Shown in pieces: positions 18,830 to 27,002 of a stretch of 64,000 bases of DNA. The notes below the pieces were generated by a model. The model was given only the letters and a program-made list of their open reading frames with translations, had not been told where the DNA came from and did no database searches. How positions within the stretch are numbered: position 1 is the first letter of the stretch; each line of letters opens with the position of its first letter. Made by a program: the position numbers and the translations under genes. The DNA is from Methylococcales symbiont of Iophon sp. n. MRB-2018 (lineage in GTDB: Bacteria > Pseudomonadota > Gammaproteobacteria > Methylococcales > Methylomonadaceae), in the NCBI GenBank assembly GCA_003666325.1, contig QPIL01000122.1, positions 1 to 64,000 on the forward strand. Reading direction: 5' to 3'.

Positions 18830-18925
18830 TGTCCAGTTTTTGGGGGAATTTCACTCTAACCCCTTTGATTTTATTTCTACAAAACCCTTGTTGATAAATA
18901 GTATCATTAATGGTATTGTTTTTTC

Positions 18926-19180
18926 ATGGGTGGAGTAGAAAAAATAGTCACGGAAATGAAAACGAACTCAAAAGGAATTCGTTTTAGTGAACTTCAAAAA
19001 GTTTGTGCGTTTTATTTTGGTAAAGCCCGTCAAAGTGAAAGCAGCCACTGTATTTATAAAACTCCATGGATAGGAGATCCACGAGTTAATATTCAAAATA
19101 ACAAAGGAAAAGCTAAATCGTATCAAGTAAAACAAGTATTACTTGCTATAGAACAAATTGAGGTGAAGAATGGCTCATAA
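18926..19180 (+). CDS. hicA: HicA-family toxin
   Basis: An 84-residue probable mRNA interferase with a double-stranded-RNA-binding-like fold. The text 'RFSELQKVCAFYFGKARQSE' continues into 'SSHCIYKTPW' (catalytic His region) and 'PRVNIQNNKGKAKSYQVKQV', all typical of this HicA subgroup. The ATG at 18926 is chosen because MGGVEKIV matches family starts; a second ATG lies at 18956. The stop overlaps the hicB start by 11 bp, the usual coupled arrangement. Confidence 0.9.
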   Translation: MGGVEKIVTEMKTNSKGIRFSELQKVCAFYFGKARQSESSHCIYKTPWIGDPRVNIQNNKGKAKSYQVKQVLLAIEQIEVKNGS

Positions 19181-19499
19181 AATTGAGAAATATACCTATA
19201 GAGTCACTTGGTCAGAGGAAGATGAAGAGTTTGTAGGATTATGTTCTGAATTTCCAAGTCTTAGTTGGCTTGCTGAAACTTCAGAAAAAACCTTAAAAGG
19301 TATTCATTCCGTAGTGAAAGAATGTGTTGAAGATATGCTTAAAAATGGAGAAGAAATACCCACTCCAATATCTTCACGCAATTATAGTGGCAAATTTATG
19401 GTGCGTATTCCTCCAGAAGTACACAGACATTTAGCATTAGAGGCTATTGAAGCGGGTGTTAGTCTAAATCGTATAGCCAGTGCAAAATTAGCACATTAA
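19170..19499 (+). CDS. hicB: HicB-family antitoxin
   Basis: A 109-residue antitoxin. The partial RNase-H-like N-domain is 'YTYRVTWSEEDEEFVGLCSE'. A C-terminal ribbon-helix-helix DNA-binding segment is 'GKFMVRIPPEVHRHLALEAI' followed by 'GVSLNRIASAKLA'. It binds HicA and probably represses its own promoter. Both genes look intact, so this is a complete type II module. Confidence 0.9.
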   Translation: MAHKIEKYTYRVTWSEEDEEFVGLCSEFPSLSWLAETSEKTLKGIHSVVKECVEDMLKNGEEIPTPISSRNYSGKFMVRIPPEVHRHLALEAIEAGVSLNRIASAKLAH

Positions 19500-19610
19500 A
19501 AAACATAAGCAAAAAATCCAGATGACCATTTTATTGGGGGAACTTCAAGGTAACTTGATTCTACTCTGACCCTAATGACCCTAATATTCTAACTTAAAAG
19601 GATAAAAACT

Positions 19611-19987
19611 ATGTCAATAAGAGCTGAGGATAAAGATATAAAAATCTGATAATGGGGGATCTTTCTCAATTCCACATACCTGTTTATCAAAGGGTATACA
19701 CTTGGGATGCAGAGAACCAAATAAAGAGATTACTAGATGACATTATTGCATTTGGTAAAGAATATGAAGATGCCCCAAGAGCTATTTATTACATTGGAAA
19801 TGCTATTGTTAAGAACCAAACTCGAGGTTTTATAGATGAGCGTGTTGTCATTGATGGCCAGCAAAGAATTACAACAACAATACTAATTTTATGTGCAATA
19901 CGAGATGTATATTTAAAAATAATTAAAACCGATAAGGCTTTAGCTGAAGCAAATCAAATGGCGAATTCGACTAATAAATTTGTTTAA
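19611..19987 (+). pseudogene. DUF262 (GmrS/DndB-like) protein, frameshifted and truncated
   Basis: The ATG at 19611 gives MSIRAEDKDIKI then a stop. Shifting frame continues the family sequence as 'MGDLSQFHIPVYQRVYTWD' with 'QIKRLLDDI' and 'VVIDGQQRITTTILIL', the ParB-like DGQQR nucleotidase motif of DUF262. The frame ends after about 110 residues where full proteins run to 500 or more. One frameshift plus loss of the C-terminal part indicates a dead gene, probably from a defence system. Confidence 0.8.
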
Positions 19988-20059
19988 TAATGAATATTTA
20001 ACTTGTAAAAAATAAGTTGTATTCATAAGCCTGAACTGCTTGTGAACCAAATTTCAGAC

Positions 20060-20106
20060 AATAAAAAAGGGTGTAACGGTTAAATCGCTACAGCCCTTAT
20101 TTTATT
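20060..20106 (-). terminator. Rho-independent terminator after tRNA-Leu
   Basis: On the minus strand AAGGGCTGTA pairs with TACACCCTT around a 13-nt loop (one bulge), followed by TTTTTATT. It begins 3 bp beyond the tRNA 3' end and probably ends the tRNA (and rpoH read-through) transcript. Confidence 0.7.
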
Positions 20107-20108
20107 GG

Positions 20109-20193
20109 TGGTACCGAGGGCCGGAATCGAACCGGCACTTCCTAAGAAATTGGATTTTGAATCCAACGCGTCTACCAGTTTCGCCACCCCGGC
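20109..20193 (-). tRNA. tRNA-Leu (CAA)
   Basis: 85 nt with a long variable arm typical of class II tRNAs. The anticodon stem-loop reads TTGGA-TTCAAAA-TCCAA, giving anticodon CAA. The T loop GGTTCGATTCC and a genomically encoded CCA end are visible. It lies 50 bp downstream of rpoH on the same strand and is followed by a terminator. Confidence 0.95.
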
Positions 20194-20242
20194 ATCGAGC
20201 TGGGCATTATAAGCAATTATTAATAATATCGCTATTACTATT

Positions 20243-21097
20243 TTATGCTTCTAATGTAACTGCCACTTTCAATTTTTTCATCGCATTTTTTTCTAATTGT
20301 CTAATCCGTTCAGCTGAAACATTATAGCGAGCCGCCAAGTCATGCAAGGTTGCTTTCTTCTCAGATAACCATCGACTTTTTAAGATGTCTTGACTACGTT
20401 CATCAAGTTCAGATAATGCTTCTGACAATAAGACTTCTTTATGCTCTTTCCAATCTGCATTTTCTATGAGTAATGCAGGATCTGCTCCCTGTTGTTGCAG
20501 ATAATTAGCGGGTGTAGAAATATTATCATCTGAATCATTAGCTGATAAATCAAATGCCATATCACGACCGTCTAATCGTTCTTCCATTTCATAGACTATT
20601 TTTATATCTACATTCAGGTTTTCTGCTATCGCTTCAGCATCATCTTTTGATAACCAAGCCAGATCTTTTTTTGATTTTCTAAGATTAAAAAACAGCTTAC
20701 GTTGTGCCTTTGTAGTGGCTACTTTAACGATACGACAATTCTTGATTACATATTCATGGATTTCTGCTTTAATCCAATGCACTGCAAAAGAAACCAAACG
20801 CACTCCCACTTCTGGGTCAAAGCGTTTAACCGCTTTCATCAAACCTACATTTCCTTCTTGCATCACATCGGCTAAAGGCAAACCATATCCACTATATCCA
20901 CGCGCAACATGAGCTACAAAACGTAAATTAGACATAACCAATTTACGTGCCGCTTCAAGATCACCAAAATCTCTGTATTGTACAGCCAAGTCATATTCTT
21001 GTTCTGGAGTCAGTTTAGGTAAATGACTCACGGTACTCATGTATGAATCAAAGCTACCTACTGATAAGCTCGTGGGTAAAGCTAATGTGTTGTCCAT
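20243..21097 (-). CDS. rpoH: RNA polymerase sigma-32 (heat shock) factor
   Basis: A 284-residue group 3 sigma factor directing heat-shock transcription. Region 2 has 'NLRFVAHVARGYSGYGLPLA' and 'DVMQEGNVGLMKAVKRFDP'. The RpoH box is 'QRKLFFNLRK'. Region 4.2 has 'RYNVSAERIRQLEKNAMKKL'. It follows ftsX by about 100 bp, the order known from other gammaproteobacteria. Confidence 0.97.
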   Translation of the reverse strand: MDNTLALPTSLSVGSFDSYMSTVSHLPKLTPEQEYDLAVQYRDFGDLEAARKLVMSNLRFVAHVARGYSGYGLPLADVMQEGNVGLMKAVKRFDPEVGVRLVSFAVHWIKAEIHEYVIKNCRIVKVATTKAQRKLFFNLRKSKKDLAWLSKDDAEAIAENLNVDIKIVYEMEERLDGRDMAFDLSANDSDDNISTPANYLQQQGADPALLIENADWKEHKEVLLSEALSELDERSQDILKSRWLSEKKATLHDLAARYNVSAERIRQLEKNAMKKLKVAVTLEA

Positions 21098-21198
21098 AAA
21101 AAGCCTCTTAAATTATAAAGCCGATAATTCTACCACTCAAACAATAAGAGTGCTAATAATAAGGTAAGTTTAATGTATTATTTTGTAAATTTAAAAAT

Positions 21199-22167
21199 CT
21201 ATTCTGGTTTTATCTGCTGGAGTTGATAATGTAAGACACCCCATGCTCCTAATATTCCCAGCAATGATGTCATTGCTAACAGTACTAATGTCTCTGTTAA
21301 GTTTAAGAAAAGTAACTTAAATGAGCCATCATAAAGAATGGATAAGTTTTCTATCGGATTCTGTATGATCATGATCATAAGAGCAACAAGCAAGCAAGCC
21401 ATTATACCCGCTATAAAACCCAACCAGAACCCAGTGTAAAGAAAAGGCCACTGGATAAAAGAGTGGGTGGCTCCAACTAATTTAGCTATTTGTACTTCAT
21501 CCTGTCTATTTTGTAACTCTAAGCGAATAGTATTACCCGTAATAAACAAGACTGCCAACCCTAATAAGCCACTTAGTAATATAGACCCTCTTTGCATAAT
21601 CTGCATAATTGATTGCAAGCGTTCTACCCACTGCATATCTATTTGGCTAAAATCTACCTGCACTAATTGTTCAAACTCCATCAGCAATTGTTCTAAACTT
21701 TGCAAATCATCCAATGTATTTTTAGGTAATATTTGGATAACAACGGGGAGAGGATTAGTTTCTAAAATATCTAAAACATCACCAAAACCACTGTAATCTT
21801 TAAATTCTTTCAGTGCTTGTTTTTTTGAGATTAAAACGACTTTATCCAGTTGCTTATTTTTTCTTATTTGTTGGGCTAATTGCTCACCCGATCTATCACT
21901 AACACCTGCTTTTAGGAATAAAGATATTTGATTATTTGCTTCTATACCCGCTGTTAATTGCTGCATGTTTGCAAGCAGTAAGTAAAACCCCAAAGCCAAA
22001 GATATTGCAATCGCCATCACTACAGCGGTCATTAATGAGGTAAAAGGATTTCTGGATAATCGTCCAAGACTTGAAAACAACGCATGTAAATGAATATGTA
22101 AATAGGCTTGTGATTTATCTAAAAAACCGTTGCTTTGTTGGTGGCGAGAATGCACTTTATTTTTCAT
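21199..22167 (-). CDS. ftsX: Cell division ABC-type protein FtsX
   Basis: A 322-residue inner membrane protein with a cytoplasmic N-terminus, one transmembrane helix, a periplasmic domain (about residues 80-180) and three C-terminal helices. The conserved stretch 'LQNRQDEVQIAKLVGATHSF' followed by 'QWPFLYTGFW' is diagnostic. With FtsE it controls peptidoglycan hydrolases at the septum. Its start overlaps the ftsE stop by 4 bp. Confidence 0.95.
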   Translation of the reverse strand: MKNKVHSRHQQSNGFLDKSQAYLHIHLHALFSSLGRLSRNPFTSLMTAVVMAIAISLALGFYLLLANMQQLTAGIEANNQISLFLKAGVSDRSGEQLAQQIRKNKQLDKVVLISKKQALKEFKDYSGFGDVLDILETNPLPVVIQILPKNTLDDLQSLEQLLMEFEQLVQVDFSQIDMQWVERLQSIMQIMQRGSILLSGLLGLAVLFITGNTIRLELQNRQDEVQIAKLVGATHSFIQWPFLYTGFWLGFIAGIMACLLVALMIMIIQNPIENLSILYDGSFKLLFLNLTETLVLLAMTSLLGILGAWGVLHYQLQQIKPE

Positions 22168-22826
22168 GATGCACTGGTTTTAAGCTTGCCATTTTCTAAT
22201 GTTAATACTCTATGCCCCATCTGCTTTAATAAATCAATATCGTGACTTGCAATCAACACGGTCACGCCTACATTTTGGAATTTCTCAAATAACCGCATGA
22301 CTTCCGCTGATAATTCAGGATCTAGGTTTCCAGTAGGTTCATCGGCTAAAATCAATTGCGGTTTGTTGACAACTGCTCTGGCAATTCCTACCCGTTGCTG
22401 TTCACCACTTGACAGCGCCAATGGGTATTTTTTTTCTTTCTGTAACAAGCCTACTTTATCCAGTGCAGCCCTGACTCTTCCTGCTATTTGCTGTTGTCCA
22501 TACCCTGAAATAACCAGAGGCAAAGCCACATTATCAAAAATAGTTCTATCATGTAATAACTTATTATCCTGAAAAATCAGTCCCAACTTTCTACGAATAA
22601 AAGGAATTTGTTTTTCTCTGACTTTACTTAAATTCTGCCCATCTAACAATACATGCCCACGACTACAAAGCTCCATCATGGCTATTAATTTTAACAGTGT
22701 ACTTTTCCCTGCACCTGAGTGCCCTGTTAAAAAAGCCATTTCACCTTTTTGTAAATGAAAACTTACGTCAATTAATGCATCTCCTGCATCTTGATATCGC
22801 TTGCTGACATGATCAAATTTGAGCAT
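22164..22826 (-). CDS. ftsE: Cell division ATP-binding protein FtsE
   Basis: A 220-residue ABC ATPase. Walker A is 'GHSGAGKSTLLKLI' (about residue 35), the signature is 'LSSGEQQRVGIARAV', and Walker B is 'LILADEPTGNLDP'. It pairs with FtsX. It starts 1 bp after the stop of the fused cox15-ftsY gene, so all are probably one transcript. Confidence 0.96.
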   Translation of the reverse strand: MLKFDHVSKRYQDAGDALIDVSFHLQKGEMAFLTGHSGAGKSTLLKLIAMMELCSRGHVLLDGQNLSKVREKQIPFIRRKLGLIFQDNKLLHDRTIFDNVALPLVISGYGQQQIAGRVRAALDKVGLLQKEKKYPLALSSGEQQRVGIARAVVNKPQLILADEPTGNLDPELSAEVMRLFEKFQNVGVTVLIASHDIDLLKQMGHRVLTLENGKLKTSAS

Positions 22827-22827
22827 C

Positions 22828-24846
22828 TTAGTCTTTTACAAAAAGTGCATTGACAAAAGCATCTGCATTAAAGTCCTGTAAATCATCAATCCCCTCTCCT
22901 ACGCCGATAAAGCGAATAGGAAGACCAAATTGTCTAGCTAAAGCAAATATAACACCGCCTTTAGCAGTGCCATCTAATTTAGTTAATGCTAAAGCCGTCA
23001 ACTCAACAGACGCATTGAATATTTTGGTTTGTGATAAAGCATTTTGTCCAGTACCTGCATCTAATACCAGCAAAACTTCATGTGGTGCAGCTTCATCCAC
23101 TTTGCCCATAATACGTTTAATTTTACTTAACTCTTCCATCAAGTTAGCTTTTGTATGCAAGCGCCCTGCTGTGTCTGCAATAAGTACATCAATATTTTTT
23201 GCCTTCGCTGATTGAACTGCATCAAATATAACAGAGGCAGAATCTGCACCAGTTTGCTGCGCTATCACTTGAATATTATTACTTTCCCCCCAAGCTTCTA
23301 ATTGTTCTACAGCCGCCGCTCTAAAGGTATCACCCGCTGCCAACATGACACTATGCCCTTGTATTTGTAAGCGCTTTGCTAATTTTCCAATGGTTGTTGT
23401 TTTACCTACTCCATTAATACCTACCACTAAAATAACAAAGGGTGTTTCTTGTTGTGGAATTTCAAGGGGTTGACAACAGGGTTGTAGAATTTCCAGCAAA
23501 CTTTCTTTTAATACAATCTCCAGTGCTTCGCCATCATTTAATTGATCTTTTTCTAAACGTTCAGTCAATGTTGCAATGATCTGTGTTGTTGTATCTATCC
23601 CTATATCTGCCATTAATAGACTGGACTCAATCTGCTCTAGTAAATCATCATCAATACCTTTTGGGGCTAGGCTAATATTTGATAAAACGCCAGCTAAACC
23701 CGTTCGAGTTTTCTGTAACTGTGTTTTTAATCTTAAATACAGTGATTCTGCCGAGGGTTGCCGATAAATTTCTTCTTCAACTTCAATCTCAACAACGGAT
23801 TCTTTAGTAGCATAAGAATCTTTATCATCTAGCTGTTCTTGTCCCTCATTCAATCCATCAATGAAAGCATATTTGCTGTAAAAGCTCATTGAGATAACAG
23901 GCAACATTAATAATGCAGCCAAAATATTGTGCACAATAGTTAATCCTATCGGTGCTCCAAAGCGAATGGTCATAACACCTAAAGAAATTTGTATCATAAG
24001 CAAAATACTTAATAACAAACCCGCTTTACGCACAGGACGTGAATATTGTTCTGAAGTAGCACTTAGTATTAATAAAGTCAGTAATATAAAACTAAATACG
24101 GCTCCCGCTCTGTGCATCCAGTGTATTGCAACTTGTCCATCAAAGGACAGCACGCCAGCATAGTTCTTTTCCAGTCCTGCAAATATATCTAGTGCGTTTA
24201 GATAATCAACAGTAGGTATCCATTGATTATTACAACGAGGAAAATCCGTACAGGCTAATGTGGCATTATTTTCACTCGTCCAAATGCCTAAAAAAACCTG
24301 AATGCACAAAACAACAATGGCAATATTTGCCAAGACTCTAGGAATTGAATGATTCTTTTGTTGGTGCAAAAAAATATTGCTCTGCCCTCTTAGATACAGC
24401 CTATACAACAACCAGAATACAAAAAAACCGGTGAATGACTGTGCCGTCACTACTATCGGCATGGCATTTAAGTCAATTGCAAATTTATCTAAGACCAGAT
24501 AAAAAGCAATCAGCAGTAATAACAACAAAGTAGATGTCACTACCGCACAGCGGCAGTGCTTTTGTTTCCAAGCTGCAAAGGCCAAAATAATAACTAAAAG
24601 CCCTAAAATAGCAGCCGTATAGCGGTGGATGATTTTTGTCCATGCTTTGGTAATATTAAACCGAGTTTGAGGAAAGTCTGCCGCAGCCTGAACTCTAAAC
24701 TCCACGTCATCAAAGACAAGTGCTTTTCCAAAACAGCCAGGCCAGTCTGGACATGCTGATCCTGAATTTGACACTTGCACTATGGAACCCCAAAAAACAA
24801 CGAGTAATGCAATTATTAAAGTAATTAAGGTGATTTTTCTAAACAT
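22828..24846 (-). CDS. ftsY: Fusion protein: heme A synthase (Cox15/CtaA) + signal recognition particle receptor FtsY
   Basis: One uninterrupted 672-codon frame. Residues 1 to about 325 are a Cox15-type heme A synthase with eight predicted helices ('SGSACPDWPGCFG', 'KIIHRYTAAILGLL', 'IHWMHRAGAVFSF', 'IVHNILAALL'). Residues about 330-362 are an acidic linker (many D/E). Residues about 363-672 are a full FtsY NG domain: GINGVGKTT at 477-485, DTFRAAAVEQL at 506-516, DTAGR at 558-562, TKLDGTAKGG at 622-631. Heme-ligand positions H74, H242/H245 and H306 are kept, but the expected second-helix His is Q136. No in-frame ATG with a ribosome-binding site precedes the FtsY part. Gene order (oxidase genes on one side, ftsEX on the other) explains the join. 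FtsY activity is likely; heme A activity is uncertain. Confidence 0.88.
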   Translation of the reverse strand: MFRKITLITLIIALLVVFWGSIVQVSNSGSACPDWPGCFGKALVFDDVEFRVQAAADFPQTRFNITKAWTKIIHRYTAAILGLLVIILAFAAWKQKHCRCAVVTSTLLLLLLIAFYLVLDKFAIDLNAMPIVVTAQSFTGFFVFWLLYRLYLRGQSNIFLHQQKNHSIPRVLANIAIVVLCIQVFLGIWTSENNATLACTDFPRCNNQWIPTVDYLNALDIFAGLEKNYAGVLSFDGQVAIHWMHRAGAVFSFILLTLLILSATSEQYSRPVRKAGLLLSILLMIQISLGVMTIRFGAPIGLTIVHNILAALLMLPVISMSFYSKYAFIDGLNEGQEQLDDKDSYATKESVVEIEVEEEIYRQPSAESLYLRLKTQLQKTRTGLAGVLSNISLAPKGIDDDLLEQIESSLLMADIGIDTTTQIIATLTERLEKDQLNDGEALEIVLKESLLEILQPCCQPLEIPQQETPFVILVVGINGVGKTTTIGKLAKRLQIQGHSVMLAAGDTFRAAAVEQLEAWGESNNIQVIAQQTGADSASVIFDAVQSAKAKNIDVLIADTAGRLHTKANLMEELSKIKRIMGKVDEAAPHEVLLVLDAGTGQNALSQTKIFNASVELTALALTKLDGTAKGGVIFALARQFGLPIRFIGVGEGIDDLQDFNADAFVNALFVKD

Positions 24847-24849
24847 TTT

Positions 24850-25446
24850 TTAACCAATCTGTGAAATTCTTAGTAATTTTTTCAAGTCTTTTTTGACTTT
24901 ATAGGGATCAAAATCTGCCCCGTATTGCATCATTAAATTGCCAAATGGGTCCATTAAAAAAAGCATGCCTTCGGGAATATCTGCTTTTCTTATAGATTTT
25001 AGTTTTTGTAAGAGTGAAGGTGATGCCGTAGCTCTTAATAGCCGCGTATCTTCTTTCCACCACTGTTTTGCCATTTTATTATCAACTTCTGGAATGATTA
25101 CAACTAAACGCCGAATCCGCGTAAGCTCTTTGTTCATCATTAAACGTAATTGCTTTGTTTTATGAATGGCTTGCAGACAAAACTCACGGCATTCCTTACT
25201 GGTAATCACATTAATTAATACCCAGTGACCTTTGATCTCTACCATATTCTGCCGAGAAAACGGATCAAAGCCAATAAATTCATTTATTTCTGTGGTGATT
25301 GGAGGAATAATTAATTCACCATTATTGGTCCCTTTTTCTATCCAGTCGGTATTTTTTGCTAAATACCCTGCATATACAAAAGGTATTATCGACACCAATA
25401 GGATGATGATAATTGTTCTATTGTTTTTTTTATGATGTTCATTCAT
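24850..25446 (-). CDS. Oxidase-cluster membrane-anchored thioredoxin-like protein
   Basis: A 198-residue protein with an N-terminal anchor helix ('TIIIILLVSIIPFVYAGYL') and a domain with thioredoxin-like layout. 'GHWVLINVITSKECREFCLQ' carries a CX3C pair like the copper-binding CXXXC of SCO proteins; 'IPEGMLFLMDPFGNLMMQYG' is the usual late strand. It lies between surf1 (8-bp overlap) and cox15 (3 bp apart), where other proteobacteria keep a similar gene. A role in CuA or heme insertion is inference from position. Confidence 0.7.
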   Translation of the reverse strand: MNEHHKKNNRTIIIILLVSIIPFVYAGYLAKNTDWIEKGTNNGELIIPPITTEINEFIGFDPFSRQNMVEIKGHWVLINVITSKECREFCLQAIHKTKQLRLMMNKELTRIRRLVVIIPEVDNKMAKQWWKEDTRLLRATASPSLLQKLKSIRKADIPEGMLFLMDPFGNLMMQYGADFDPYKVKKDLKKLLRISQIG

Positions 25447-26170
25447 TAGTCGTTCTACTAAACCTTATAAATAAAAACGTTAAAGTAATCGCTAAACCAA
25501 ACCACTGTAGCGCGTAAGCAATATGTTTTTCTGGCTGCATAATTTTTATTTCTTTCCACTTCCTGAGATAGCCTTCATTCATTTTAGGATCTAATTCTAT
25601 CTGCAATGAAAGCAAAGGATAAGTGAGTTTCTTAGACAAAACTTGTGAATCTACAATTTGTACAACTGAAGGCCAACCCTCTGTTGGAATTTCAGCTCCT
25701 GCTAATTTTAAACCCACACTTGGAAACTGATTTACTTTCCCCATTAATGTATTTTTTAATACGGCTATAGATACGTCAGGTAATATTTGTCTATCTTTGT
25801 TTAAAGGTAACCAGCCTCTATTAACCAGTACTGATTGACTGATTCCCTTCACTTTAAAAGGCGTTAAAATAAAATAACCTACTTTCCCATCTACAATTTG
25901 ATTATCTATCAAAAACTGATGCTGTGAATCGTAAACCCCTGTTAATTCAATTTTTCTATGTCTATATTCTAAAGCATGACTATTCACTAATGTTGCCAAT
26001 GAAATAGCTTCTTCAGAGCCTGCTAGTTGTTGTTTATCTAAAAATAGCCTTTTTTCTTCAGCGCGTCCTAATTGCCAGAAACCTAAGGAAAATAATACAA
26101 TTAAAAAAAATGCGTATAGTATTAGCGATAAAATACTAAATTTGTATCTTGTTTTCACAAATTCCAACAT
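25439..26170 (-). CDS. SURF1 family cytochrome oxidase assembly protein
   Basis: A 243-residue protein with one membrane helix at each end and a periplasmic domain between. Family marks are 'LGFWQLGRAEEKRLFLD', 'VLVNRGWLPLNKDRQ' and the C-terminal 'HIAYALQWFGLAITL'. It helps insert heme A into subunit I. It is in the oxidase assembly run with the thioredoxin-like gene. Confidence 0.93.
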   Translation of the reverse strand: MLEFVKTRYKFSILSLILYAFFLIVLFSLGFWQLGRAEEKRLFLDKQQLAGSEEAISLATLVNSHALEYRHRKIELTGVYDSQHQFLIDNQIVDGKVGYFILTPFKVKGISQSVLVNRGWLPLNKDRQILPDVSIAVLKNTLMGKVNQFPSVGLKLAGAEIPTEGWPSVVQIVDSQVLSKKLTYPLLSLQIELDPKMNEGYLRKWKEIKIMQPEKHIAYALQWFGLAITLTFLFIRFSRTTNE

Positions 26171-26194
26171 TTTTTTTGAATACTCACTACTGCC

Positions 26195-26485
26195 ATGTCT
26201 ATCAAACTGTTTTTCATCATTGTCTTCGTATTAATGCTTGTGAGTCTAGGCGTTGCCTTGTTTAATCTTGTCAGACATAAAGAACAGGAGCATTCTAGCA
26301 AAACTGCCAAAGCACTGACTTATAGAATTAGTTTTTCATTACTATTACTTGTATTATTATTTATTGCTTATACAACGGGCATGATAAAACCACAAGGAAT
26401 TGGTGCCAGAATCCAGCAATTACAGCAAGAAAAAATTCAACAACAACAATCCGTCTTACCCAATGATACCCTATTCAATAAATAA
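26195..26485 (+). CDS. Twin transmembrane protein (DUF2909 family)
   Basis: A 96-residue protein with two helices ('LFFIIVFVLMLVSLGVALFN' and 'FSLLLLVLLFIAYTTGMI') and the conserved 'KALTYRISFSLLL'. DUF2909 proteins sit in oxidase clusters; function unknown. It starts 24 bp from surf1 in the opposite direction, so the two share a divergent promoter region. Confidence 0.85.
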   Translation: MSIKLFFIIVFVLMLVSLGVALFNLVRHKEQEHSSKTAKALTYRISFSLLLLVLLFIAYTTGMIKPQGIGARIQQLQQEKIQQQQSVLPNDTLFNK

Positions 26486-26525
26486 ATATACTAATATGTG
26501 CTTATATTAGCGCCTTATGTGTTTG

Positions 26526-26690
26526 CTAAAAATAGGGGCTACTTATTGATAATCCACTATTTTTAGTTGGCTAATAAGGTGATAATATGAGTGATACATT
26601 AGTGTATTTATTTGTTGAACATGGTATAAGATCCGCTTCACTCCCTCCGTCATTCCTGCATGTTCTAAGCAGGAATCCAGAGACTGTCTT
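26526..26690 (+). repeat. Dispersed repeat A joined to a partial repeat B
   Basis: 26526-26626 is repeat A (hairpin, AAGGTGATAATATG, short frame). From 26626 it runs into repeat B (AAGATCCGCTTCACTCCCTC, first hairpin) which breaks off near 26690. An open frame of 40 codons (26587-26709) starts at the conserved ATG and reads through the junction; it is not supported as a gene. Confidence 0.8.
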
Positions 26691-26874
26691 AAAAGGCAAT
26701 ATTTTTTGATTTTTATTTGGAGTTAATTTTTAGGTCAGTTCGCAGCCTTTGAGGTCTTATCCCCAAACTCCCATCATTCACACAAAAACACATCAATTTA
26801 ACCATTATTTTGCATAATCCACAAAATGGCTGCCCAGAACTTCAACACCATAAGAAATTACCAAAAATCAAGGG

Positions 26875-26950
26875 GTCTTTAGTCTTTAGTCTTTAGTCTT
26901 TAGTCTTTAGTCTTTAGTCTTTAGTCTTTAGTCTTTAGTCTTTAGTCTTT
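26875..26950 (+). repeat. Perfect heptanucleotide tandem repeat (GTCTTTA)n, about 11 copies
   Basis: An unbroken run of the 7-bp unit GTCTTTA. The same unit forms the tail of repeat B. It lies between repeat B and the terminator of the oxidase operon. The 26691-26874 stretch holds no gene that I can see. Confidence 0.95.
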
Positions 26951-26954
26951 TGGC

Positions 26955-26992
26955 AAAAAAAAAGCGCAACCTCTACAAGTCACGCTTTTTTT
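26955..26992 (-). terminator. Rho-independent terminator of the cytochrome oxidase operon
   Basis: On the minus strand AAAAAAAGCGTGACTTGT-AGAGGTTGCGC is followed by nine T. The A/T arms make it usable in both directions. It lies 11 bp after the ctaE stop. Confidence 0.7.
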
Positions 26993-27002
26993 GTGTGGTA
27001 TT

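Noticed and set aside
26587-26709. 40-codon frame with a good ribosome-binding site
   Set aside because: It crosses from repeat A into repeat B, so it is probably a chance join; the idea is kept only as a finding about repeat A.
26875-26950. Possible origin iterons or protein-binding array
   Set aside because: Perfect 7-bp period without any replication gene; better explained by slippage.
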